Assembly (NCBI GenBank): GCA_022432975.1
Contig: CM039512.1
Span: 42,316,624-42,380,623 of the forward strand
Length of the DNA: 64,000 nucleotides
Reading direction: 5' to 3'
From: Begonia masoniana
Lineage: Eukaryota; Streptophyta; Magnoliopsida; Cucurbitales; Begoniaceae
Part shown: piece after piece, positions 34,001 through 44,500 of the stretch
Position numbering within the stretch: the first letter of the stretch is position 1
Layout: every line of letters begins with the position of its first letter
Position numbers and translations under genes: made by a program
Notes under the pieces: generated by a model
What the model was told of the DNA's origin: nothing
Seen by the model: the letters and a program-made list of their open reading frames with translations, nothing else
Databases searched by the model: none

Positions 34001-34105
34001 AATAGGATTAAAACTGTTACCTATATTGCCGATGCCAACTATTTTACCCTTTTGGTTTCCACCAAAAGTGACACTTCCTTTCTTTTTGTTGACAGCGGTA
34101 AACAT
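31079..34105 (-). pseudogene. Copia pol: pre-integrase, integrase, RT, RNase H
   Basis: One reading frame is broken by three stops. The first part (34105-33764) is the segment before integrase. TAG (replacing Trp) and TGA (replacing Gly) fall inside the HHCC finger region [15 protein letters not shown], near 33764 and 33743. The 33733-31481 stretch holds CEACQMGKQ, the integrase core ([27 protein letters not shown]), then reverse transcriptase ([29 protein letters not shown]) and RNase H ([20 protein letters not shown]). A TAG at 31481-31483 follows, where relatives read on into FLG. RNase H finishes at 31079 (HIDVRYHFIRD; LADIFTKPLD). Catalytic residues visible in RT and integrase are intact. 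Confidence 0.92.
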
Positions 34106-34224
34106 GGTTGAGTCTCATGTCATATGCCTCGAGCATCCACTGTCGAGATACCACTGGTTCTTTCCAGAAGAGCACTCAACCTGCAAAACAGTAATCAATT
34201 GGTCTTCTTAGGTACCCAAATCTT

Positions 34225-35774
34225 TTAGGTCCTAGTGTTAGGTCTGGTTCCCTTAGGAACCCATTGAAGTTTATTACTTGACTTCTTATCTGTTTTTAAA
34301 GGACATTCAAATGACTTATGTCCTATCTCATTACAAGCATGACAAGTAGACGGTTTGACAAAGAAATTCTTATATACTTTCTTTTTGCTAAATTTATTAT
34401 ATCCTAAGCCAGCTTTATCAAAAGTGACTCTCTGGCTTCCTAACAACATGTTCAAATTTTTACTACCTTCAGTGAAATTCAGAACAAGTCTATTCAACGT
34501 CTCATTTTTCTTTCTAATTTCAGAGACCTCTTGTTCATGCTGATTGTTTTCCTTTGCATGCTTTTCTATTAGACTTGCATTTTTCTTTTTCAATGAATTG
34601 TATTTAGCTTTTAACATGCTAAACTATTTTAACAAGTCATTAAAAGCGTCAATTAGATCACCATCATCGTTATCACTTTCACTATCACTTACAGTAGTGG
34701 GAGTAGAAGTACAAACCTTATCCTCATGTGCCATGAAGCACAGATTGGCAACCTCTTCATCTTCAGAAGAAGAGGTGTCACCTTCGCTGTCATCCCAAGT
34801 GGCCTTCATTGCCTTCTTCTTAAATTTCTTGGGATATTTCTTGGCCTGTGGACAATCTGCCTTCATGTGGCCAGGCTTGCCACACCCGAAGCATGTGATT
34901 TCCTTCTCCTTTTGAGGTTTCTCAACCTTTGGAAATCTCCTTCCTTGCATCCTTTTTCTTTGGAGGAATTTGCTGAACCTCCTTGTAATGAGGGCAATAT
35001 CCTCATCATCATCATCTTCTTCTTCTTCTTCAGATACTTCTTGTTTACTGGAAGAGGATTTCATAGCAATATCCTTTCTTTTTGTAACCTCTTTCTCCTT
35101 AAGGTCTTCCTTCTCATTTGACCTCATAGTGATCTCATGTGTCATCAGAGAACCAATGAGCTCTTCCAGCTTGAGCACCTTAAGATCCCGAGCCTCTTAT
35201 ATTGCTGTCACCTTTGGTTGTCAGGCTCTGGATAGGCATCTCAAAATTTTTCTTACATGTTCTTCACCTGAGTAAATCTTACCGAGAGCTTTTAAACCAT
35301 TAGTAATGTTAGTGAACCGAGTAAACATAGATGAAATAGACTCATCCTTTAACATGGTAAAAAGTTCATACTCGTGTACTAACATATTTAACTTGCTCTC
35401 TTTCACCTAATTTGTGCCCTCGTGTGTGACCTCTAATAAGTGCCAAATCTCTTGGGCACTCTCACACCCTTGTACTCTATTAAATTCGTCTCTACTCAGA
35501 GCACAGTACAGGGTGTTTATAGTCTTGGCATTTAAGCTCAAGTTTTTTTTATCTGTATCATTTAGTTCGTGTGAAGCTTTGGGGATGTTCACACCATTCT
35601 CTGTTTTGACAGCAATGTAAGGACCATTTTCTATGTTATTCCATAGTTCATAGTCCACAGCTTGAACGAATATTCTCATTCTAGACTCCAATAGACATAA
35701 TCACTACCATCAAAGAAGGGAGGTCTATTTGTTGCTTGACCTTCTATTTGTGTGGTGTTAGTGTTGAATGCCAT
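34225..35774 (-). pseudogene. Copia gag with two zinc knuckles (disrupted)
   Basis: The ATG at 35774 (MAFNTNTTQIEGQATNRPPF) starts gag in one frame. A small deletion near 35695 shifts it into the frame of 35691-34225. Visible are the capsid-like region (YELWNNIENGPY; ALSRDEFNRVQGCESAQEIW), a first CCHC knuckle CFGCGKPGHMKADC, an acidic stretch, a coiled coil (MLKAKYNSLKKKNASLIEKH) and a second knuckle CHACNEIGHKSFEC. Stops interrupt at about 35407, 35218, 35185 and 34621; most replace Gln or Trp. Gag and pol are in different frames, and the protease would lie near the gag end. I did not find an intact protease DSG. Confidence 0.85.
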
Positions 35775-35828
35775 TGTGAAAATATATAACACAGAGTGTT
35801 TAAACACAGCTTAGACAATGATAACCTC

Positions 35829-35840
35829 GCTCTGATACCA
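35829..35840 (-). other. Primer binding site of the Copia
   Basis: The minus strand reads TGGTATCAGAGC two bases after the 5' LTR end (CCTACA). It is complementary to initiator tRNA-Met, as in the gypsy elements here. Confidence 0.85.
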
Positions 35841-35842
35841 AT

Positions 35843-37244
35843 TGTAGGATCGAGATTGTCTAAGAGGGGGGGTGAATTAGACCTTTTTAATTTTCTTAAA
35901 CTAATCAGCAAGCAAACACAATAATGCAAATAACAGAGAGAGAGAAAAAATCAACACAAGATTTTTACGTGGTTCGGCCAAACCTTGCCTACATCCACGC
36001 TTCAAGGTTCACCCCTTGAAGATCCTTAACCTTCTCCTCGGCGAGAAAAACAGATCGGAATTCCGGGCTCCGATCAATTGCCTTTACAATTCAGGATTGA
36101 ACTTCACGGGCGTCAATCCACTGCCTTATACAGATTGTAGAGTTCGTAAATGGTAAGTTCAGACTACACTCTCACAAGGATTAAATCTCAAGTTAATGTA
36201 GAGAGGTGTAGAAGAAATACAGAGTATGAATGATTTTGTAGATTAGGGCTCAAGAGTAAGATTTGCAAAAGTTGTTCCTTCGTGCTCTAACCTTGGCTTA
36301 AATACTCTGTATGTTAGTCGGCTCTTGACTTCAATGCTCCTCATCCAATAATGGAAACTTTGTTACCGTTGGAGCAACTTTCGTACAATTTCAGGTAGCC
36401 GTTGCCTTCTGTAGTTGCAAGTCGTCGTCGCCATTAAAGCTCTGGAGTTAATGCTGAAAACAACGTCACTGCAGCTTCGCGGCTATTTTGAATTCTGGCG
36501 GAAGATCGCAGCTTTAAAAGCTATCGGCATGAGTATCTTCAAAACGCCATCGGTAGATGCAACCTTGAGGACTCCATCGGCAGATGCAGCTTGGAATGCT
36601 ATCGGCAGATGCAGCTCGAATGTTATCGGCAGATGGAGCTCGAAAGTTATCGGCAGATGCAGCTTGAATGTTATCGAGAGATAGAGCTCGAAAGTTATCA
36701 GCAGATGTAGCTGGAATGTTATCGGCAGATGGAGCTCGAAAGTTATCGGCAGATGCAGCTGGAATGTTATTGGCAGATGGAGCTCGAAAGTTATCGTCGT
36801 CGGCAGATGCACCTTAAAAATCGTCGGCAGAGCATCTTTCAACTTCATCGGCAGAAGCATCTTGACATTCCATCGGCAGATGTGAGCATTGAATGCCATC
36901 GGTAGATGTGACTTGAACGCCATCGGTAGATGTCTTTATTTAAGTACTTTGCCTTTGTCGTTTAGCAAACGGATTGAGTTGTCTTCAAATGCCATCGGTA
37001 GGAAGAACTAAAATAACAGATGTAATCGGCAGATGTAACTTTTGTTTACCAATTTTTTTCAGCCCAGTACACTTAACTCGATTCATTAGACAACTAAAAT
37101 ACCCTTTTTAAGGGTATCTCCAAAAAATTAAAATCAAATGCATAATTCAATATTCTCAGTTTATAAACATAATCAAATTATATATTTAACATTAAAATAC
37201 ATCATCAAAAACATATTTAGACTTAAACTCTATTTAAGTCAACA
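35843..37244 (-). mobile_element. Copia 5' LTR
   Basis: 1,402 bases, highly similar to the 3' LTR. The ATCGGCAGATG block (36545-36925) is shorter and more eroded than in the other LTR, which accounts for most of the length difference. Confidence 0.9.
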
Positions 37245-37644
37245 ATTTTTATAATATTGACTTGGCAAATTACCGTTTTGCTCTTCCTTTGATTTTCTAT
37301 TTTTTTCGTCCTTTGTTTCGTTAATTAACTAGCTATTCGGTTTCACCAAATCTCCTTATTTCACCAATAAGTCCAACTTATTATTCGAGATTTATTAAAA
37401 CAATCCGTTCGCAAATCGGACCACGTTTACTATTTTTACTAAAACGTCCTTTATATTACAAGAAACGTAATTACTCGAAATATAGTATTATCACTTCGAA
37501 AATTCTCGTAAATTTCTTAAAATTCTTATTAATCGTTAGGATTGTAATAAGGCTCTCCGTTTGTAAAACAAACTTGATTTAACATATTTAGAAAAATGCC
37601 ATCATATATTATAATATTAATATCCCGTAAAAACGGGTATTACA
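37245..37644 (-). mobile_element. Gypsy LTR fragment E, right piece
   Basis: It continues E after the Copia and matches the end of B's LTR (TTCGTCCTTTGTTTCGTTAA; CACCAATAAGTCCAACTTAT) to GGGTATTACA. The LTR terminus is at 37644, so E's original flank starts at 37645. Divergence from B is clearly greater than between B's own LTRs. Confidence 0.8.
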
Positions 37645-38628
37645 CCATATATGGGTGTGGAGTACAAATATCAGTCTATGTTGCCATCACAAGTTAATTT
37701 CTGGTCTAAAACAACCGATTTACTCAAGTCAGAATCCATCGACGTCGCTAATATAGAAAAAATTTGCCGGAGCAAGAAAGACTAGAGGTTTGAAGGTTTT
37801 TTTTTTCCAACAAGGGGTGAGAACATGGTGTTTTCTTATATAGTGTCAAAGATCGGCCCCTTGTTCCTGAGAAAGGCCCCCCATTTTCAAGCAAAATAAT
37901 TGAGATCGGGGGACTGTTTCGGGGCAATCGAAAGGGCCCCCGTTCTCAATCTTATAAAAAATTTAAGGCCAACAACGGGGAGCCGATCCAGGGCAGTGAC
38001 TCTCCGTTCCTGAGAACCTTGAAAAGGGAGAGGAAGAGAACGGGCCGATCTGGGCCGGTGACCCCCCATTCTCAAATCACTTGCGGTGCACTTTGAACGG
38101 GGGGGTCTCCACCCCCCACATCAACCCTCCGACCCAATATGTTCAGTGTCACGTAAGTACTGGACAGATCGGGGCCGTTCAATTTAAGATCGACCCCCTG
38201 ATCACGCCGTAAATTGAGAACGGGGGTGATCGACCCCCCGCCAGGGTTTAATTTGTTACATTTTGGATAGTTTAAGGTTTTAGTTGTTAAAACTTTTAGT
38301 TTAAGGGTTATTTCAAATCAAACTCATACTTTATGGTTCAAATTATATTTAACCCATATTTCTAGGTTATCTTGAATTTCTAAATTTTGTGGGTGAGATA
38401 TTGATCGAAAAATTATCTGTTTAGTTAAGCAAATTCAATTGGTTATGATTATTTGTATTAGATTCAAATTTATTCTGATTTTTTAAGGAGCTAATTTTTT
38501 GAGTTGGGATATCATTTTTGGAGCTTCAAATTTTTTGGTTGGATATTTTTTTAAAGCCAGTATTTTTTAGCGATGGGTTTGTTTAAGTTTGATATCTCAT
38601 TACTGGATTGGAACAAGAAATTTTAGTT
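37645..38628. other. Unassigned sequence with GC-rich repeats
   Basis: No gene recognised. The interval 37850-38245 holds many variants of GAGAACGGGGG and GATCGGGGCC in both orientations, with runs of C or G, unlike the AT-rich surroundings. Downstream (38250-38628) is plain AT-rich sequence. It may be the 5' part of the Copia fossil that follows or flanking host DNA; neither is shown. Confidence 0.4.
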
Positions 38629-38745
38629 ATGACAAGTGAAGATGCGAGATGCAATCGCACATATGGAGTTAGATGACACGTTGTTAGGGCTCAATAAGAT
38701 TTTCTATCTTGAAGTGAAGAGGAGAAAATTTGGAATGATTGAAAA
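38629..38745 (+). pseudogene. Tork-like Copia fossil, gag N-terminal remnant
   Basis: It reads IAHMELDDTLLGL followed by a Lys-rich segment, matching the start of Copia gag. It is cut at GAAAA by the D/F insertion and resumes at 59402 (ICLRLSNKILQDVLGKI). Frames shift and stops are present. Confidence 0.65.
38741..38745. other. Target site duplication of the D/F tandem (GAAAA)
   Basis: GAAAA precedes the first D LTR and recurs at 59402-59406 directly after the last LTR. No such duplication separates the two internal regions, so the 20.6-kb tandem derives from one insertion. Confidence 0.93.
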
Positions 38746-38918
38746 TGTAACACCCGAGAAATTCGTTTTAGGAATTTCGGGCCTTAAGTTTCGAATTTTA
38801 ATATTTTAAGCATTATAAAGTATTAAATTCGTAGAAATATTAAATATGATTCTCACGCGTCAAAAGTATGATTCTCACGGGTATGTTTCTCACGCGTCAA
38901 ATGTATGATTCTCACGTG

Positions 38919-40437
38919 TATGTTTCTTACGGGGCAAGTTTCTTACGGGGCAAGACTTATGTTTCTTACGGGGCAAGACTTATGTTTCTTACGGGGCAAG
39001 ACTTATGTTTCTTACGGGGCAAGACTTATGTTTCTTACGGGGCAAGACTTATGTTTCTTACGGGGCAAGACTTATGTTTCTTACGGGGCAAGACTTATGT
39101 TTCTTACGGGGCAAGACTTATGTTTCTTACGGGGCAAGACTTATGTTTCTTACGGGGCAAGACTTATGTTTCTTACGGGGCAAGACTTATGTTTCTTACG
39201 GGGCAAGACTTATGTTTCTTACGGGGCAAGACTTATGTTTCTTACGGGGCAAGACTTATGTTTCTTACGGGGCAAGACTTATGTTTCTTACGGGGCAAGA
39301 CTTATGTTTCTTACGGGGCAAGACTTATGTTTCTTACGGGGCAAGACTTATGTTTCTTACGGGGCAAGACTTATGTTTCTTACGGGGCAAGACTTATGTT
39401 TCTTACGGGGCAAGACTTATGTTTCTTACGGGGCAAGACTTATGTTTCTTACGGGGCAAGACTTATGTTTCTTACGGGGCAAGACTTATGTTTCTTACGG
39501 GGCAAGACTTATGTTTCTTACGGGGCAAGACTTATGTTTCTTACGGGGCAAGACTTATGTTTCTTACGGGGCAAGACTTATGTTTCTTACGGGGCAAGAC
39601 TTATGTTTCTTACGGGGCAAGACTTATGTTTCTTACGGGGCAAGACTTATGTTTCTTACGGGGCAAGACTTATGTTTCTTACGGGGCAAGACTTATGTTT
39701 CTTACGGGGCAAGACTTATGTTTCTTACGGGGCAAGACTTATGTTTCTTACGGGGCAAGACTTATGTTTCTTACGGGGCAAGACTTATGTTTCTTACGGG
39801 GCAAGACTTATGTTTCTTACGGGGCAAGACTTATGTTTCTTACGGGGCAAGACTTATGTTTCTTACGGGGCAAGACTTATGTTTCTTACGGGGCAAGACT
39901 TATGTTTCTTACGGGGCAAGACTTATGTTTCTTACGGGGCAAGACTTATGTTTCTTACGGGGCAAGACTTATGTTTCTTACGGGGCAAGACTTATGTTTC
40001 TTACGGGGCAAGACTTATGTTTCTTACGGGGCAAGACTTATGTTTCTTACGGGGCAAGACTTATGTTTCTTACGGGGCAAGACTTATGTTTCTTACGGGG
40101 CAAGACTTATGTTTCTTACGGGGCAAGACTTATGTTTCTTACGGGGCAAGACTTATGTTTCTTACGGGGCAAGACTTATGTTTCTTACGGGGCAAGACTT
40201 ATGTTTCTTACGGGGCAAGACTTATGTTTCTTACGGGGCAAGACTTATGTTTCTTACGGGGCAAGACTTATGTTTCTTACGGGGCAAGACTTATGTTTCT
40301 TACGGGGCAAGACTTATGTTTCTTACGGGGCAAGACTTATGTTTCTTACGGGGCAAGACTTATGTTTCTTACGGGGCAAGACTTATGTTTCTTACGGGGC
40401 AAGACTTATGTTTCTTACGGGGCAAGACTTATGTTTC
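38919..40437 (+). repeat. 23-bp tandem array in first D/F LTR
   Basis: About 66 nearly identical units of ACTTATGTTTCTTACGGGGC plus AAG. Because 23 is not a multiple of three and no frame meets a stop, all three plus-strand frames are open for about 500 codons, each giving a 23-residue periodic peptide. There is no evidence that it is translated. Confidence 0.97.
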
Positions 40438-40958
40438 GAGGGGTGGAGCTCGTGGCGGCGGCTTGTGTTTTGGCTAGGTTTGTGACTCACGGTTAAAAGT
40501 TTTGAGGGTCTTTAGTGACGTTTTTGAGTTAATGGTTAATCGTACAGATTTTGTAAATGTTTAGATATGTTATTAGGATGTTTGGAGACTGTATAGATGA
40601 CGAAAAGTGTTTTGTAGAATGTTTTGTGGTGTTTGGATGGTTTTAAAAAACAGGTAGGAAAATGTAAATGTTTTAAATGGAACCATGCGGTTCGTTTTCA
40701 TGAAAGGTGGTTATGTTTTTAAATGTGATTGAGTTAATTTACGCGTAATTAGTGAAGCCGGCAGTAGAGTGTCTATACAGTTATTGTATAGAAGTGTGAT
40801 TTGTGAAATTGTAATGGTAAGTGATAAAGAAAGATGAAGGAAATGTGAATGGTGAAATGTGTATAAGTGTTGTGTGAGAAATTGGTGAGCAGGGCGTGAA
40901 AGGAAGGAAAGAAAGACATGTGGCGGGCGACTGGTCACGGAAGGGGTAGCGACTGGTC

Positions 40959-41105
40959 GCGGAACTCTCGGGTTTTCCAGAGAGTTCCGCGATCGGGCGC
41001 AGAAAGAGTGGCGCCCGATCGCAGGTGGCCATCGAAGGGGCGCCCGATCGGCCAATGTTGGCCGATCGTGCGGTTGTGCGTGGGGCGCACGAACGCCTAT
41101 CCTTT
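40959..41105 (+). repeat. LTR D hairpin and inverted repeats
   Basis: GCGGAACTCT (40959-40968) pairs with AGAGTTCCGC (40981-40990). It is followed by GGGCGCCCGATCGG and GGCCAATGTTGGCC inverted motifs. The position in the LTR matches the hairpin clusters of A and B although the sequence differs. Copies occur near 49435-49560 and 58990-59115. Confidence 0.75.
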
Positions 41106-41376
41106 GGCGTTCGGTCGCCCCTGTGTAATGGGATCGCCATCCCTGTTTTGCCCTTGCTTCGTTGGCCGATTGTTTTCTTCTATTTATAATTGTTTTAATG
41201 CATTGTTTTAAGTTCTAATTCAATTGTTTTTAGGTCCTAATTAAATGGTTTAACTTTTAGACTTAAACTGTTCTGGGTTAAAGGTATATTTCCGCTTAAA
41301 CGCTAAGTTATTAAAGTTTGTACTTATAAAAAAAAATATATATATATATATATACGGGTAAGGGTCCTGACAATTA

Positions 41377-41389
41377 TGGTATCAGAGAG
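41377..41389 (+). other. Primer binding site of element D
   Basis: TGGTATCAGAGAG, four bases after the LTR end, is identical to the site in A. The second copy of the tandem (F) has lost this site together with the LTR end. Confidence 0.85.
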
Positions 41390-41513
41390 ATAGAGTTTTA
41401 AAAGCGATTTTGTGATGTGCCTGCCAAACACACCGCCGTACGAGGACTCTCCATCGACTGTAAGTATTTAAGTTTAAGTATGATTCCTAGATGTTTATTG
41501 TTTTATGTTGTCT

Positions 41514-44500
41514 AATATGTTTAGGAACGAGAAAATGTCGAGAGCACCTAGACCGCCTCCAGAAAACCCTATGGACCGGTTCATAAACATATTGCAGCAA
41601 CAGTCAGATCAGATCGGGCTTTTGCTAAATCGAGAGGGAAATGGAAATGGACAAGGAAGTAATTCACAGGATCAAGGTGTAGTGGGGTTCAGACGGCTTA
41701 GGCCCCTACCTTCGATGGTCAGTCTCCGGACCCCACAAGTGCTGAACAGTGGATTCGCAAGATAGAGAGTATGTTTGCCTATGCAAAAGTGGAGGAGGCC
41801 GACAAAGTGACGTGTGCATCGTTTAATTTAGAGAAGGATGCGATGTTTTGGTGGGATACAATTAAAGCGACTACCGATGCGGGAGTTATTTGGTGGGAAA
41901 GGTTCAAAACTGTGTTCTACAACAAGTATTTCAGTCGCACCCTTCGAGCTGGTAAAAAGGTGGAGTTCATGCAGCTACGCCAAACAGGGTCGGTGGCTGA
42001 ATATGTACGGAGGTTTGATTCATTATCTCGATATGCTGGGTATATGATTTATGAGGAGGAGAATAAGATTCACCAGTTCGTACAAGGTTTGAAACTGGAA
42101 ATTCAGAAGGGTGTGATGACTGTGGATGATGAAGATGTACCCTACCATAAGATAGTGGAAAGAGCCCTCGAACTAGATGACATTGAGATGAAGCTTCAGC
42201 GACAAAGAGAAGCATCGAGGAGGTTTGGTAGAGAAGGACGACCGCAACAACAGAATCAGGGATGGCAGCCACAAGCACAACGTGGTGTCAAACGAGCCAA
42301 TGAGACGCCAAGACTTCAAGATAAGGGTAAACGTCCACAAGGGGCGTCGCAAGCTCCTACATGCCCTGTTTGCCTAAAGAACCATTACGGGGAGTGCAAG
42401 TTGCACAGCGGACGATGCTTTAGATGTGATAAGACAGGCCACAAAGCTGCTGATTGCCTGGAGCCGAGTAGGAAGCCACCGGGCGGTCCCTCCCAGATCT
42501 TTTCCTTGATTGAGGCCGAGGAAGCGGCTCAGCCATCGGTTGTTACAGGTACTATTCTAGTTTGTGGAAACACGGCTCATGTTCTGATTGACACTGGGGC
42601 AACCCATTCCTTCATAGCACAGAATTATGCAGTTAAGTGGAAGTTAAATGTCGTCCCAGCTGATCATAGTTATAGTGTAATGTTGCCTTCCGGAGAGTAT
42701 CTACACTCAGATCGAGCTATTGAGGGTGAAGTCATATCTGTGGGTGGTAGGCAGTTGTATGCAAACCTGATTGTTATATGCATGAAGGGGTATGATGTAA
42801 TTCTGGGCATGGATTGGTTGTTCAGGCACTATGCCACAATCAATTGCAGGTCGGGAGTAGTGGGTTTTAGACCTCCGAGTGGGGAAAGTTATGATTTTTC
42901 AGCTACCCTCCGATCTGGTGATATGCCTCTTGTTCTGTCAATGAGTGCCCGTTACTCCACAAAACCTCAATGTTTCAATTTTGTGGCGAGTATTTGTGGA
43001 TGTAAGGAAACGATAAGAACTAAGGTTGAATAACATGGTGGTGGAGGAAGATATTACTGAAGTATTCCTCGACGAGCTACCCAGCTTGCCTGTAAGTGCT
43101 TTGAACTCAATGAAGCATGGATGCTTTGGGTTTATAGCGAACGTTGAAGAAGTAAGCATGCAAGAGAAGTTGAAGTTGTGTGACATTCCAGTTGTTAAAG
43201 ACTTTGCGGAGGTATTCCTGGACGAATTGCCTGGCTTGCCTCCGGATCGAGAGATGGAGTTTACAATTGAGATTATTCCTGGTTCGGCGCCAGTGTCCAA
43301 GAATCCTTACAGGATGGCGCCAGTTGAACTTAGGGAATTGCAAATCCAGTTGAAAGAGCTAGTAGACAAGGGCTTTGTCCGACCGAGCGTTTCTCCATGG
43401 GGCGCTCCTGGTTTTATTCGTGAAAAAGAAAGATGGCTCTTTGCGAATGTGTGTGGATTATCGCGAGTTGAATAAGCTGACTATAAAGAACAAATATCCG
43501 TTACCAAGGATAGACGATCTGTTTGACCAGTTGCAAGAGGCCACAGTATTCTCTAAGATTGATTTACGCTCTGGGTACTATCAGTTGAAGATTAGAGCAG
43601 AGGATGTACCAAAGACTGCTTTCAGAACGCGCTATGGTCACTATGAGTTTATGGTGATGTCCTTCGATTTGACCAATGCCCCGGCCGCGTTTATGGATCT
43701 CATGAATCGAGTATTCCCGGAATTCTTGGATAAGTTCGTGATAGTATTCATTGATGACATCTTAGTATATTCCTGAAACGACGAAGAGCATGCAGAGCAC
43801 TTAAAAGCAGTTATGACTACTTTGAAGCGACACCAGTTGTATGCTAAGCTTTCTAAGTGCGAATTCTGGTTGAGCCAAGTGAATTTCTTAGGCCATGTGA
43901 TTTCAAAGGAAGGCGTTTCGGTGGATCCAGCCAAGATTCAACTAGTAAAAGAATGGCCTCGACCGAAAGATGCAAGTGACGTGTGGAGTTTTGTTGGCCT
44001 AGCAGGGTATTATCGGAAATTTATTCAAGGGTTTTCGGTAATTGCTAAGCCTTTAACGAATTTGACAAAGAAAGAAGTAAAATATGAGTGGACTAAGGCG
44101 TGCGAAGAAAGCTTTCAGACCTTGAAGCGAAAGTTGACCACAGCGCCTTTACTGACTTTACCATTGGAGAATGGGGTGTATTGTATTTATTGTGACGCGT
44201 CAAAAGTCGGTTTGGGATGCGTGTTGATGCAGGAAGGAAAGGTCATTGCCTATGCTTCGAGGCAATTGAAAAGTTACGAAGAAAATTACCCAACGCACGA
44301 TTTAGAACTGGCAGCGGTAGTATTCGCGTTAAAGATATGGAGACACTACCTCTATGGGCAGAAGTGTGAAGTGTTTTCAGATCACAAAAGTTTAAAATAT
44401 CTGTTTACACAGAAGGATTTGAATATGAGACAGAGGAGATGGCTCGAATTTGTGAAAGACTATGACTTCGAAATCAAGTATCACCCCAGAAAAGCAAATA

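Larger units (their letters stand above)
26835..37244 (-). mobile_element. Sirevirus-like Ty1/Copia element, nested in E
   Basis: This is a 10,410-base Copia on the minus strand with both LTRs (26835-28259, 35843-37244), primer site, gag, pol in Copia order (protease and integrase before reverse transcriptase), and a long extra ORF between pol and the 3' LTR. The extra ORF, repeated GGGGGAGA purine tracts and initiator-Met primer site fit the Sirevirus genus. LTRs start TGTTGACTT and end CCTACA. The flanks GTTAT and ATTTT do not match, so no clean target duplication was found. Gag, pol and the extra ORF all carry stops or frameshifts. Confidence 0.9.
38746..41372 (+). mobile_element. Element D 5' LTR (internally deleted)
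   Basis: The first 105 or so bases match the other LTRs, then about 1 kb (equivalent to roughly 46220-47245) is missing and the sequence jumps straight to the 23-bp array. After the array another piece of about 150 bases is missing compared with 58310-58465. It ends TATACGGGTAAGGGTCCTGACA. Confidence 0.9.

Noticed and set aside
26825..37250. Target site duplication for the Copia
   Set aside because: The five bases on each side (GTTAT and ATTTT) do not match at the TG/CA borders. It may have mutated, or the border choice may be off by a few bases; not reported as a feature.
38868..40496. Long ORFs of 490-561 codons in three plus-strand frames (also at 47221-48970 and 56648-58412)
   Set aside because: They are the three frame readings of one 23-bp tandem repeat inside LTRs, with no conserved domain and no independent coding signal.
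40711..41211. Overlapping ORFs of 97-119 codons on both strands, recurring at 49213-49684 and 58744-59243
   Set aside because: They lie in the GC-rich hairpin block of the D/F LTR, where stop codons are rare. They are LTR copies and not genes.
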